64,000 nt of DNA from Pseudomonas sp. Tri1. GTDB taxonomy: Bacteria; Pseudomonadota; Gammaproteobacteria; Pseudomonadales; Pseudomonadaceae. The DNA is taken from NCBI RefSeq assembly GCF_017968885.1, contig NZ_CP072913.1:2650001-2714000 (forward strand), read 5' to 3'. The notes beneath the pieces were generated by a model. That model ran no database searches. It had not been told where the DNA came from and was given only the letters and a program-made list of their open reading frames with translations. The position numbers were made by a program, and so were the translations under genes. Shown here piece by piece: positions 27,346 to 36,115 of this stretch; position 1 is the first letter of the stretch, and each line of letters starts with the position of its first letter.

Positions 27346-28695
27346 ATGTATGAGCAATACAAGACAGCGCAGAAGAAGTTCTGGCACCCGATGAGTTCTT
27401 CGGCGCCAGCGCAGCGCGCCAAGACGTTGGTCATCGCCCGGGGTGACGGTAATTACATCACCGATATCGAAGGTCATCGGATGCTCGATGGCGTCGGCGG
27501 TTTGTGGAACGTGAACGTGGGCCATAACCGTGCTTCGGTGAAGGCCGCCATCGCCGCGCAGCTGGATGAACTGGCCTATTACCAGACGTTCGACGGCATC
27601 GCCCATCCCCGGGTGTTCGACCTGGCTGAGCGTCTGACCTCAATGTTTGCCCAAGAAAACATGACGCGGGTGCTGTTCAGTTCCGGCGGTTCCGATGCGG
27701 TGGAGACCGCGCTGAAAATGGCGCGCCAGTACTGGGTTGCCAATGGTGAGCCGGGGCGCATCCGCTTTTTGTCGTTGCGCAACGGTTATCACGGCGTGCA
27801 CATGGGCGGTACCTCCGTGGGGGGCAACGGTGTCTACCACTACAACCACGGGCCACTGTTGGCGGGCTGTCATTTGCTCGATACGCCCTGGTTGTACCGC
27901 AATCCCTGGGATTGCCGGGATCCGGAAGAGCTGACCGCGCACTGCATTCGCCAGTTGGAAGAGCAGATCGCGCTACTGGGTGCCCAGACCATCGCTGCCC
28001 TGATCGCCGAGCCGGTGCAGGGCGCCGGTGGGGTGATCGTGCCGCCGAAGTATTACTGGAAGAGGTTGCGCGAAGTGTGCGATCGCCACGGCATTCTGTT
28101 GATTGCCGATGAAGTCGTGACCGGCTTCGGTCGTACGGGTTGCATGCTGGGCAGCCGTGGCTGGGGTGTCGCGCCAGACGTGCTGTGCCTGGCCAAGGGC
28201 ATTACTGCCGGGTATATCCCGATGGGCGCCACCGTCTTCAACCAGCGCATCGTCGATGCGATCGAAAATGGCCCGGGCTTCAGCAGTGTGATCATGCACG
28301 GCTACACCTACAGCGGGCATCCGACCGCTTGTGCGGCGGCCCTGGCGGTGCTGGACATTGTCGAGGCCGAGGATCTGCCGGGTAACGCGGGGACAGTCGG
28401 AGCCCAGTTGCTGGAGCAACTGCAGCCGCTGACCGAGCGCTATGCGGTGGTGGGCGAGGTACGCGGCAAGGGCTTGATGATCGCCGTGGACCTGGTGGCG
28501 GACAAGGTCACGCGCGAGCCGCTTGACCCGGCCAACGGCCTGGCCTCGCGCATCGCCGAGCAAGCGCGCCGGGCCGGTGTATTGGTGCGCCCGATCGGCA
28601 ACAAAATCGTGATGTCGCCACCACTGACCCTCACCAGCGACGAGGCCGCCCTGATGGTCGGCGCGTTGGACAGCGCACTCGCCGATTGCCGCTAG
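27346..28695 (+). CDS. Class III omega-aminotransferase
   Basis: A 449-residue PLP enzyme. FWHPMSSS near the N terminus is typical of omega-amino acid:pyruvate or putrescine-type aminotransferases. FSSGGSDAVETALKMARQYW binds the cofactor phosphate, LLIADEVVTGFGRTG holds the Asp that pairs with the pyridine nitrogen, and the Schiff-base Lys is in LAKGITAGYIPMG. It should move an amino group from a terminal amine to pyruvate or a similar acceptor and give an aldehyde for the ALDH encoded just upstream (11-base gap). A terminator-like hairpin follows, so the porin gene after it may be expressed at a different level. Confidence 0.88.
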   Translation: MYEQYKTAQKKFWHPMSSSAPAQRAKTLVIARGDGNYITDIEGHRMLDGVGGLWNVNVGHNRASVKAAIAAQLDELAYYQTFDGIAHPRVFDLAERLTSMFAQENMTRVLFSSGGSDAVETALKMARQYWVANGEPGRIRFLSLRNGYHGVHMGGTSVGGNGVYHYNHGPLLAGCHLLDTPWLYRNPWDCRDPEELTAHCIRQLEEQIALLGAQTIAALIAEPVQGAGGVIVPPKYYWKRLREVCDRHGILLIADEVVTGFGRTGCMLGSRGWGVAPDVLCLAKGITAGYIPMGATVFNQRIVDAIENGPGFSSVIMHGYTYSGHPTACAAALAVLDIVEAEDLPGNAGTVGAQLLEQLQPLTERYAVVGEVRGKGLMIAVDLVADKVTREPLDPANGLASRIAEQARRAGVLVRPIGNKIVMSPPLTLTSDEAALMVGALDSALADCR

Positions 28696-28702
28696 CCTGT
28701 TT

Positions 28703-28728
28703 AGCCGGCGCAGTGTCCTGCGCCGGCT
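28703..28728. terminator. Hairpin after the aminotransferase gene
   Basis: AGCCGGCGCAG (28703-28713) and CTGCGCCGGCT (28718-28728) form a perfect 11-pair GC-rich stem with a TGTC loop, eight bases after the stop codon. No strong T tract follows. It could be a partial terminator before the porin gene. Confidence 0.65.
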
Positions 28729-28777
28729 CCTGAATATAAAGACAGCCTTCAAAAGTGCACCACAAGGAGCTCCAGCC

Positions 28778-30103
28778 ATGCGGTCTCTATCGCGTATGGA
28801 TTTTTTCGGCAGTGGCCTTGCCTGTACGCTGGCGCTTTGTGCCACGAGTCAGGTTCAGGCCTATGAGTTGTATGCCGACGAAGATACTCACTTCAACACC
28901 GACATGCTGGCGGTGTTCGGCCATTTCAACAGCCGCAAGAACTACGACGGCACGCCCGGCGGTTCAACCTGGCGCGAAGGTTTCATCAAGTATGGTGTCA
29001 GCGGCGACCAGGGCCTGGTCGGCCATGGCACTGCCTATGGTGCGTTCAACCTGATCAGTTCCGCCACTTGGGGCGATGGCGATCCGGCCGGTAATTCCCT
29101 TGGGTCCGAGCGTACCACCAAGATCGAAGACGCTTACCTGGGTTGGCGCTCCGCCGATCTGTTCCCTGTGCTGGGGCAGGACGGTGTCGACATCTCCGGT
29201 GGCCGCCAGGTGGTCAAGCTGGGCCGGGGATTCTTGATCAACGATGACGGGCCGAACCTGGGCAAAGGGCCGGCCGATGGCCGCTTGAATCGTGGAGGCG
29301 CCTATTACCTGGCGGCTCGACACGCGTTCGATCAAACCGCCGTACTGCGTCTGGGTGGGCAGGACGGCCTGCATGGCAGCGTGGCGTGGCTCAAGTCCGA
29401 CAACCGCGCCCAGGCCGAAACCGAACTCGCCGCCGGGACGCTGGATTACACCGCCAAGGCCGGTACGTTGGGCCTGACGTGGGTGCATGGCCTCGACGTG
29501 AATGAGCGGTGGGCCAGCGATTTCCAGAAGCAGCGCGAGGGCATGGACGTCTACAGCATTCGCGGTGAAGGCGATGCGGGTATCGAGAATGCCAGCCTGG
29601 CATTCGAATACGCCTGGCAGGACAAGGACGCCGGCCCACAGAACGCCTGGTACACCGAGGCCGGCTACACCTTTGCCGATATCGCCTGGGCGCCCAAGCT
29701 GACGTACCGCTACACCCGCTATTCCCAGAAGTGGGACTCGCTGTTCACCGGGCAGAGCACGGGTTATGGCACCTGGTTCCAGGGTGAAGTCGCGGGCAAC
29801 TACGCCGGGCCATTCAACAGCAATACGGGGATCCACCATGTGGGCTTGAAGGCCACGCCATTGGAAAACCTGACCCTTGGTGCGTTGTACTTCGATTACA
29901 ATACCGTGCGTAAAGACAACGCCCTGAACCTGGATGCCCGTGAGCTGGATGTGTATGCCGAGTGGGCTGTCAACGAGCATTTGATCATCACCCCGCTGAT
30001 AGGCCTCTACAAGCCGGATCGGGATGCAACGACGGGGGGGAATCAAGTGACGGGCAATGGCACCAACGTGTACAGCCAGGTGACGATGGCCGTTCCGTTC
30101 TGA
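28778..30103 (+). CDS. Outer-membrane beta-barrel porin
   Basis: A 441-residue protein with a signal peptide (residues 1-28, ending TSQVQAY), many amphipathic strands with aromatic residues, and a C-terminal Phe (VTMAVPF), the outer-membrane assembly signal. SGGRQVVKLGRGFLIND resembles the alginate-export/AlgE-like and related substrate-specific porin families. It is not a clear OprD, lacking that family's usual start, so I leave the family open. GGAG lies before the ATG; a second ATG 18 bases in is possible. It is the last gene of the permease-ALDH-aminotransferase run and probably admits the same substrate through the outer membrane. Confidence 0.75.
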   Translation: MRSLSRMDFFGSGLACTLALCATSQVQAYELYADEDTHFNTDMLAVFGHFNSRKNYDGTPGGSTWREGFIKYGVSGDQGLVGHGTAYGAFNLISSATWGDGDPAGNSLGSERTTKIEDAYLGWRSADLFPVLGQDGVDISGGRQVVKLGRGFLINDDGPNLGKGPADGRLNRGGAYYLAARHAFDQTAVLRLGGQDGLHGSVAWLKSDNRAQAETELAAGTLDYTAKAGTLGLTWVHGLDVNERWASDFQKQREGMDVYSIRGEGDAGIENASLAFEYAWQDKDAGPQNAWYTEAGYTFADIAWAPKLTYRYTRYSQKWDSLFTGQSTGYGTWFQGEVAGNYAGPFNSNTGIHHVGLKATPLENLTLGALYFDYNTVRKDNALNLDARELDVYAEWAVNEHLIITPLIGLYKPDRDATTGGNQVTGNGTNVYSQVTMAVPF

Positions 30104-30240
30104 AGCGGGGGGCTGGTTCTCTGGCCAGCCTCGACCATCCGTCTGCAACCTGCTCAAACCTGTCAGCTCTGACAGTAGGCAGCGAGTACGTTTCGCCTCA
30201 TAAATCGCTCCATCGTCCCTTACGCGATTGGAGTACCCGC

Positions 30241-31809
30241 ATGCCGACCCAACCGGAAAAAACGCCCGTGTCGCTGGCCATGCGCTCGGCTGTATGTGGA
30301 TTGATGCTGGCCTCTGTTGGGTTGGTATTGGGTGCTGGGGCGGCGGTCGCTAGCATGCAGCCACTGCCTCCCACCCCGATTACACCGGGTCAAATCATCG
30401 GGGAGAGTCAGCTCGAGAAGGCTCGGTGCGTACAGGCGTCGGATCCGGCAAAGTACCAGCGCTCGCGCGCGGTGGGCAGGATCTATACAGGGCGCAGCTA
30501 TGGGACTGCGTGGCGGGTAGGCCCCGGAAACCTTGTGCTCACCAACCTGCATGTTGTCGGTGAGAACCCGGATCTGACTCGGATGGTCGTGGCGTTCGAT
30601 TACGAGGAGTCCAGCTGTGACTCGGATGCCATGCGGCCTGCTATTCGGGTACCGGTCGAGCGAGTCGTGGCCTCCCATGCATGGGAGGATTTTGCGCTAC
30701 TTGCTTTGGATCAGGATGTGGTCGACAGCGGCGCTCTGGATTCCTTCGGCTATCTGGGCTTGGATACGCGTATCTCGAAGGTTGGCGACCCGGTTTACGT
30801 TGTGGGGCATCCCAAGGCTGGGCCGAAGCGGATCTCGCGCCTTCACGATGACGGGCGTCCCTGCTGGGTGACTGAAGTGCAAAACAACGACCTCAGCGAT
30901 TTCGCAAAATACAATTGCGATACTGAGTCGGGTTCTTCCGGATCGCCAGTGATCGACGCGGGGACCAATACGGTAATTGCCCTGAATTTTGGCTTCAGTT
31001 CAGGATATAACGCTGGCGCGCAGATGAGTAGCATTTGGCCCCGTATCGCGCGGTATTTCGATGGCAGGTTGCCCGAGGGCAGTACCCCAGTGGAACAGCC
31101 GACGGTGCCGGTGGCCAAGCCTGGTGCAGTTGCAGTACAGGTGCCGGTACGAGTGACGCAGGTGGACGGGCAGGCTCCGGTGGAAGGGGCGGCCGGTGAA
31201 CAGCTGTATTACCAGCCCCCCACACATACCACGGTCACCGACGTGTCCTGCCAGAGTGGAACCACCAAGTGGATTGCCGAGGCCGGTAATGCCGCGTCAT
31301 GCACCCTGCCAAGCGCAGCAGACTGGACCACGGCACAGTCGGTGACGCTCCGCGTGGATGACACCGCCCCCGACGGCCAAATCACCGACGGCCGGGTACG
31401 GTTACTGTCCGATACAGGGCAAGCCCGCGGAGGAAACAACATCTCCTTGAACGTGATGTCGCGGGGCCCAGGCGAGGTTCAGTCGCTACAGGTGCAGGCG
31501 GGGAACCTTCAGGTAGCTCCGGTGGGCAGCCGGTTCCCGAATCCATTGACCGCGCGGGCGAAAGACCCGCTGGACGCGGCTGTTGTGGGCGCGGATGTCA
31601 CCTTCGCGGTTGCTGATGATGGTGGGACAGGGACGCGGTTCGACGGGGACGATCAGACTCCGATCGTGCAGACGAACGCCGAGGGTGATGCAACGTCGCC
31701 GACGCTGGTGGCCGGTTCCAGAACGGGTGTATTGCAGGTCACTGCCATGTCTAGCGATAGGACGGCCACGTTCTTTTTGAAGGTGGGTGTCGCAAGAGAG
31801 CGACAGTGA
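30241..31809 (+). CDS. Secreted trypsin-like serine protease with C-terminal Ig-like domain
   Basis: A 522-residue protein from the ATG at 30241 (GGAG upstream). The signal or anchor segment is at 15-38 (VCGLMLASVGLVLGAGAAVA). The trypsin-like triad is visible: His104 in LTNLHVVG, Asp150 in WEDFALLAL and Ser233 in ESGSSGSPV, with several cysteines around it. After a Pro/Val linker near 275-300 comes a beta-rich region, then a Big_1-like Ig repeat (ADVTFAVADDGGTGTRF, QTNAEGDATSPTLVAGSRTG) ending in ATFFLKVG. It probably acts outside the cytoplasm. The frame continues past the stop (see 31810-31932), so the tail has been lost. It has no functional link to its neighbours. Confidence 0.8.
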   Translation: MPTQPEKTPVSLAMRSAVCGLMLASVGLVLGAGAAVASMQPLPPTPITPGQIIGESQLEKARCVQASDPAKYQRSRAVGRIYTGRSYGTAWRVGPGNLVLTNLHVVGENPDLTRMVVAFDYEESSCDSDAMRPAIRVPVERVVASHAWEDFALLALDQDVVDSGALDSFGYLGLDTRISKVGDPVYVVGHPKAGPKRISRLHDDGRPCWVTEVQNNDLSDFAKYNCDTESGSSGSPVIDAGTNTVIALNFGFSSGYNAGAQMSSIWPRIARYFDGRLPEGSTPVEQPTVPVAKPGAVAVQVPVRVTQVDGQAPVEGAAGEQLYYQPPTHTTVTDVSCQSGTTKWIAEAGNAASCTLPSAADWTTAQSVTLRVDDTAPDGQITDGRVRLLSDTGQARGGNNISLNVMSRGPGEVQSLQVQAGNLQVAPVGSRFPNPLTARAKDPLDAAVVGADVTFAVADDGGTGTRFDGDDQTPIVQTNAEGDATSPTLVAGSRTGVLQVTAMSSDRTATFFLKVGVARERQ

Positions 31810-31932
31810 TGGCCAACAGTGGTGACACAGTGTCTGAACCAGACGACTGGCAACAAACATAGTTTGGTGGAGGTCACCGTGACCTCCACCGGCAAGGCGA
31901 CGACGTTCATCTTGATTATGGGCAAGATGTGA
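31810..31932 (+). pseudogene. In-frame remnant of a lost Ig-like tail of the serine protease
   Basis: Straight after the TGA at 31807-31809, the same frame stays open for 40 codons and ends LVEVTVTSTGKATTFILIMG, which repeats the end of the upstream Ig-like domain (LQVTAMSSDRTATFFLKVG). It is therefore the end strand of a further repeat whose body has been deleted. Alternatively the TGA is a recent nonsense change. It has no start or ribosome site of its own. Confidence 0.55.
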
Positions 31933-31941
31933 GCGCATTTT

Positions 31942-31983
31942 GGGGGCTGCGCAACCCAGCGGGGATAAATCCCCTTGCCACGG
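31942..31983. repeat. Single REP-like element
   Basis: GGGGGCTGCGCAACCCAGCG at 31942 followed by GGGGATAAATCCCCTTGCCA matches the GCTGCGCAGCCCAGCGGGAGCA-type REP of Pseudomonas, the same subtype as the third element at 17285-17321 in inverse orientation. It lies between the protease remnant and the 3' end of the IclR gene. Confidence 0.65.
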
Positions 31984-32019
31984 TGTTAGCGTTTCTCTTG
32001 AGTGAGCAGCCTCGGGTTT

Positions 32020-32772
32020 CTAGCCGGCAGCGGGCGGATTGTGCATTCGTTCAGCGATTCGCCGGGTGGTGTCCATCACCATCTCAATCACGGTTTCCTG
32101 GCGCAGCAGCTTGAAGTTGTGGGTGCTGCCGACCGCCGAAAGGCTGCCCACCACCTCGTCGAGCTCTGGGTTGACGATCGGCGCCGCAATACCGGTGAGC
32201 CCCAGGTTGAGTTCGTCGTGGGTCAGGCAATAACCATCCTTGCGGATCTTTTTCGCTGCCTTGGAAAAGCTTGCCCAGTCGTAGGCATTGTCCGGGTCGT
32301 TGGCCATGTGCTCTTCGAACAGGCGTTGCAGGCGCCGTCCCTTTTGAAAGGCGATCAGTACCTTGGATTGTGCACCGCGAAAAAACGGCAGCGGCTGGCC
32401 GCGCCCGAATGCGAACTGGTAGGTGTCGTTGGGTTCGGCGATGTAGGTGTTGATGATGTGCCCGTCATAGAAAACGCTAGCGAACACTGCCAGGCCAGTG
32501 GCTTCGGACAGTTCGTGCATCAACTCGCGGCCCGCCACGAGGATCGGATCGTACTGGCGCATCATCCAGTCGAGTTCGATGATGCGCGGCCCCAGGCCAT
32601 AGCTGCCGGCATCCACCCGCACCAGCAGGCCGGCATCACACAAGTCCTTGACATAGCGGTACACGGTCGCCCGTGACAGGCCCATGCGCTCGGCGATGGT
32701 ATCGGGGTCGATCTTCAGCGTTGCCGGGCCGAAGAGGTCCAGCACACTCAGCATTTTGCTCAGACTGCTCAT
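32020..32772 (-). CDS. IclR family transcriptional regulator
   Basis: A 250-residue protein with an N-terminal winged helix (SLSKMLSVLDLF, then IAERMGLSRATVYRYVKDL, residues about 27-45) and a C-terminal IclR effector domain (GQPLPFFRGAQSKVLIAF, LNLGLTGIAAPIV). IclR proteins bind small acids, often aromatic catabolites, and activate or repress the neighbouring operon. It is divergent from the nine-gene catabolic operon starting at 33047. An inverted repeat in the shared 274-base region (32939-32969) is its likely site. Confidence 0.88.
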   Translation of the reverse strand: MSSLSKMLSVLDLFGPATLKIDPDTIAERMGLSRATVYRYVKDLCDAGLLVRVDAGSYGLGPRIIELDWMMRQYDPILVAGRELMHELSEATGLAVFASVFYDGHIINTYIAEPNDTYQFAFGRGQPLPFFRGAQSKVLIAFQKGRRLQRLFEEHMANDPDNAYDWASFSKAAKKIRKDGYCLTHDELNLGLTGIAAPIVNPELDEVVGSLSAVGSTHNFKLLRQETVIEMVMDTTRRIAERMHNPPAAG

Positions 32773-32938
32773 TTCGCTCCTAAAGGGGGGAATGGCGCGT
32801 AGGTGGTCGTTGGGTGAGCACTATAGGTAGCCGCGGCGGTGAAGAAAAGCCCGCGGGCTCGCTCAGGAGCGCGTTGTCACGGTAACCCAATGCCTGAGAA
32901 ATACAAGCTGAATTGGAGCGAATTGATCGCTTAAAAAA

Positions 32939-32969
32939 TGCATTAATCTCAAAATATGATTTTAATGCA
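32939..32969. promoter_or_regulatory. Candidate IclR operator: TGCATTAA-N15-TTAATGCA
   Basis: Perfect eight-base inverted arms at 32939-32946 and 32962-32969 lie in an AT-rich stretch between the IclR gene and the ThDP-enzyme operon, 78 bases before the first start codon of the operon. The AT-rich spacer could also overlap the -10 region. The call rests on symmetry and position only. Confidence 0.5.
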
Positions 32970-33046
32970 AGAAAACAGCTTGTTTTGTCCGTTCTTCTGT
33001 GTGATAAATCTCAGCCACTGCAAACGCTCGATCAAGAGGGCTGGAA

Positions 33047-34588
33047 ATGAATGGTGCGCAACTGATAGTGAAGGCGGCGGTGGCAAGCGGTATCGAATAC
33101 TGCTTCGCCAATCCCGGAACGACTGAAATTCCCCTGGTGGCAGCCATGGCCAGTGCGCCAGCCCTCAAGCCGGTGTTGTCCTTGTTCGAGGGGGTATGCA
33201 CCGGGGCCGCCGACGGCTACGGTCGGATTGCCGGCAAGCCGGCCATGACCCTGACCCACCTGGGGCCAGGCTTTGCCAACGGCATTGCCAACCTGCACAA
33301 CGCGCGGCGCGCCAACACCCCGATCGTCAACGTCATCGGCGATCACGCGTCATGGCACGTCAATTACGATCCGCCGCTGGCCAGTGATATCCAGGCGCTG
33401 GCCGGGAGCGTTTCTGGCTGGGTGCGCACGTCGCGCACCGCGTCAGGCGTAGGGGAGGATTTCCAGGAAGCCGTGCGCGCGGCCTGGCAAGCCAAGGGGC
33501 AGATTTCCAGCCTGATCCTGCCAATGGACCTGCAAGCCCATGAAGTACAGCGTGAGCGCGCCTTCACCACGTTGCAGGCTCCGGTTCGGCGTTTTGCCGG
33601 TGACCGGATCGAGGCGGTCGCCCAGGCACTGCGTGATGGCCGGCGCCTGGTTTTTATCGTTGGCGACCAAGGTTTGTCCGTGGCCGGGCTCGAAGCGGCG
33701 GGGCGCCTGGCCCAGTTGCCGGGGGTGCGCCTGTTCGCCGAAACCTTTCCGCGCCTGAGCTATCGCGGCGGTGGCCTGCCTGACCTGGATCGCCTGCCTT
33801 ACTTCCCCGAAGTGGCCATTGAGATCCTTGATCAATACGACGCGGTGGTTTGTGCCGGCGTGCCGGAACCGATCAGTTATTTCGGCTATGAAGGCATCGC
33901 TTCTCGCCTGGCGGAACGTGAACGCCTGCTCTGCCTGGCGGAAGTCGGGGACGACGTTGCCGGAGCGCTCACTGCGCTTGCCGATGCGCTTGAGGCGCCG
34001 GCTTATGTGTCAACGCCAATCGGTATCGAGCTGCCATCAGGCGATGCCACGTTGACGCCCCAGTCCGTGGGGCAAGTGCTGGCCGCATCGCTGCCGGACG
34101 ACTGCATCGTTTCGGTGGAAGGCGGGACATGCGGCTATCCATTCTTCACCGCCTCGGCCCACGCCGCGCGGCATCGGGTCTTGACCAATACCGGCGGGGC
34201 CATCGGCCAGGGGATTCCGGTGGGCTTTGGCGCTGCCCTGGCCGAGCGTGGCAACGCGGTGTTCTGCCTGCAATCGGACGGCAGTGCCCAGTACACCATC
34301 CAGACCCTGTGGAGCATCGCTCGCGAGCAACTGCCGGTGGTGATCCTGATTGCGGCCAACCATCGCTACGCGATTTTGCAGAACGAGCTGCGCCGCTTTG
34401 GCATGACCGAGCTGGGCCCCGAGGCCTTGAGCCTGACCGTACTGGACCGTCCACGCATTGATTGGAAAGCCTTGGCCAAGGGCTATGGCTTGCCGGCCAG
34501 CACCGTGCACACCAATGGTGAGCTGCACCGCGCCCTGGCCAACGCCAGGGCCGACGGCGGTCCTTGCCTGATTGAAATGGCGCTGTGA
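33047..34588 (+). CDS. Thiamine diphosphate-dependent enzyme (acetolactate synthase / benzoylformate decarboxylase type)
   Basis: A 513-residue three-domain ThDP enzyme. The N-terminal pyrimidine domain carries the cofactor Glu48 (SLFEGV) after NPGTTE, as in benzoylformate decarboxylase. The C-terminal PP domain has the metal and diphosphate motif from QSDGSAQYTIQTLW to AANHRYAIL. The length (513) is nearer to benzoylformate decarboxylase than to the 570-residue acetolactate synthases, and no small subunit gene is nearby. It probably decarboxylates or ligates a 2-keto acid. It is the first gene of the IclR-controlled operon and is followed 10 bases later by an ALDH, which could take the aldehyde product. 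Confidence 0.85.
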   Translation: MNGAQLIVKAAVASGIEYCFANPGTTEIPLVAAMASAPALKPVLSLFEGVCTGAADGYGRIAGKPAMTLTHLGPGFANGIANLHNARRANTPIVNVIGDHASWHVNYDPPLASDIQALAGSVSGWVRTSRTASGVGEDFQEAVRAAWQAKGQISSLILPMDLQAHEVQRERAFTTLQAPVRRFAGDRIEAVAQALRDGRRLVFIVGDQGLSVAGLEAAGRLAQLPGVRLFAETFPRLSYRGGGLPDLDRLPYFPEVAIEILDQYDAVVCAGVPEPISYFGYEGIASRLAERERLLCLAEVGDDVAGALTALADALEAPAYVSTPIGIELPSGDATLTPQSVGQVLAASLPDDCIVSVEGGTCGYPFFTASAHAARHRVLTNTGGAIGQGIPVGFGAALAERGNAVFCLQSDGSAQYTIQTLWSIAREQLPVVILIAANHRYAILQNELRRFGMTELGPEALSLTVLDRPRIDWKALAKGYGLPASTVHTNGELHRALANARADGGPCLIEMAL

Positions 34589-34598
34589 AGGAGCGGAT

Positions 34599-36089
34599 AT
34601 GAACCAGATTCAATTGTTACCTGCCGTCGAGAAGTTCCTGTCGCAACCGGGCCGCCTGTTTATCGGCGGCACCTGGCAGGACGCCGCCAATGGTCGCCGG
34701 TTTGCCGTGGAAAACCCAGCCACTGAACAGACCCTGGCTGAAGTCGCCGAAGGCGGCGAACGCGACGTGGATGCCGCCGTCGCTGCCGCCCGCGCGGCCT
34801 TCACGGGGCCCTGGGCGCAGCAGTCACCGGCCCAGCGTGGGTTGTTGCTGTTTCGCCTGGCGGAACTGCTCGACCAGCATCGCGAAGAGCTGGCGCAACT
34901 GATCACCCTGGAAAACGGCAAGCCGATCGCCAACGCCCGCGGGGAAGCGGCCAGTGCGGCCAATATCATTCGCTACTTTGCCGGCTGGCCGACCAAGATC
35001 GAAGGCAGCACGCTGCCGGTGTCGCCCTCCAGTGGCGCACCGATGCTCAACTACACCTTGCGTGAGCCGGTGGGTGTCTGCGCGTTGATCGTGCCGTGGA
35101 ACTTCCCGCTGACCATGTGCGTGTGGAAGCTCGGCCCGGTGTTGGCGACCGGCTGTGTCGCGGTGCTCAAGCCCGCTGAACAGACCCCCCTGGTTGCCAT
35201 TCGCCTGGTGCAATTGATCGAGGCCGCCGGTTTCCCGGCCGGGGTGGTCAACCTGCTCACCGGCCTTGGCATGCATACCGGCGCACCGCTGGCCCAGCAC
35301 CCGGACGTGGACAAGATCGCCTTCACCGGCTCGACCCAGGTGGGAAGGCTGATCGCCCAGGCCGCCACCGGCAACATGAAGAAGGTTTCGCTGGAGCTGG
35401 GTGGCAAGTCCCCCAACATCATCCTGCCGGACGCCGATATCGTCCGGGCCGCCAAAGGCGCCGCCGACGGCATTTTCTACAACCAGGGGCAAGTCTGCAC
35501 CGCTGGATCGCGTCTGTACGTGCACGCCAGCGTCCTCGACCAGGTGCTGGAAGAACTCCAGCGCCACGCGGCCGCCCATGTATTGGGGCCTGGCCTGGAT
35601 CCGGCCAACAGCATGGGGCCGCTGGTCTCGGCGCGGCAATTGGGCACGGTCCGTGGCTACCTGCAACGGGGCCAGGAAGAAGGCGCGCAACTGATCTGCG
35701 GCGGTGACCGTCCGGCCCACCTGGAGCGTGGCCACTTCATCCGGCCTAGCGTGTTTCTCGACCGCGCCGAGCGTGCCTGTGTCGCCCGGGAAGAAATCTT
35801 CGGGCCGGTGCTGACCGTGATGAGTTGGACCGAGATCGATGAGTTGGTGCTGCGTGCCAACGACTCACCCTATGGCTTGGCCGCCGGCCTCTGGACCCGT
35901 GACTTGCGTTCCGCCCATCGCGTGGCTGCGCAGTTGAAGGCCGGTTCGGTGTGGATCAACTGCTGGAACGTCGTCGACCCAGCCTCGCCATTTGGCGGCT
36001 ACAAGCAATCCGGCTGGGGCCGGGAAATGGGCAAGAACGTGATCGATGCCTACACCGAAACCAAAAGTGTCTTCGTCGATCTCGCCTGA
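34599..36089 (+). CDS. Aldehyde dehydrogenase
   Basis: A 496-residue ALDH from the ATG at 34599, which has AAGGAGCGG upstream. PWNFPLTMCVWKLGP, FTGSTQVGR, the catalytic Glu in VSLELGGKS, the nucleophilic Cys in GQVCTAGSR and EEIFGPVLTVM are all present, so it should be active with NAD(P). It resembles the betaine/aromatic-aldehyde group. It follows the ThDP enzyme by 10 bases, and the pair could turn a 2-keto acid into the acid one carbon shorter by way of an aldehyde. Confidence 0.88.
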   Translation: MNQIQLLPAVEKFLSQPGRLFIGGTWQDAANGRRFAVENPATEQTLAEVAEGGERDVDAAVAAARAAFTGPWAQQSPAQRGLLLFRLAELLDQHREELAQLITLENGKPIANARGEAASAANIIRYFAGWPTKIEGSTLPVSPSSGAPMLNYTLREPVGVCALIVPWNFPLTMCVWKLGPVLATGCVAVLKPAEQTPLVAIRLVQLIEAAGFPAGVVNLLTGLGMHTGAPLAQHPDVDKIAFTGSTQVGRLIAQAATGNMKKVSLELGGKSPNIILPDADIVRAAKGAADGIFYNQGQVCTAGSRLYVHASVLDQVLEELQRHAAAHVLGPGLDPANSMGPLVSARQLGTVRGYLQRGQEEGAQLICGGDRPAHLERGHFIRPSVFLDRAERACVAREEIFGPVLTVMSWTEIDELVLRANDSPYGLAAGLWTRDLRSAHRVAAQLKAGSVWINCWNVVDPASPFGGYKQSGWGREMGKNVIDAYTETKSVFVDLA

Positions 36090-36115
36090 GCCGAACAATC
36101 ACAAGAGGAACTGCT

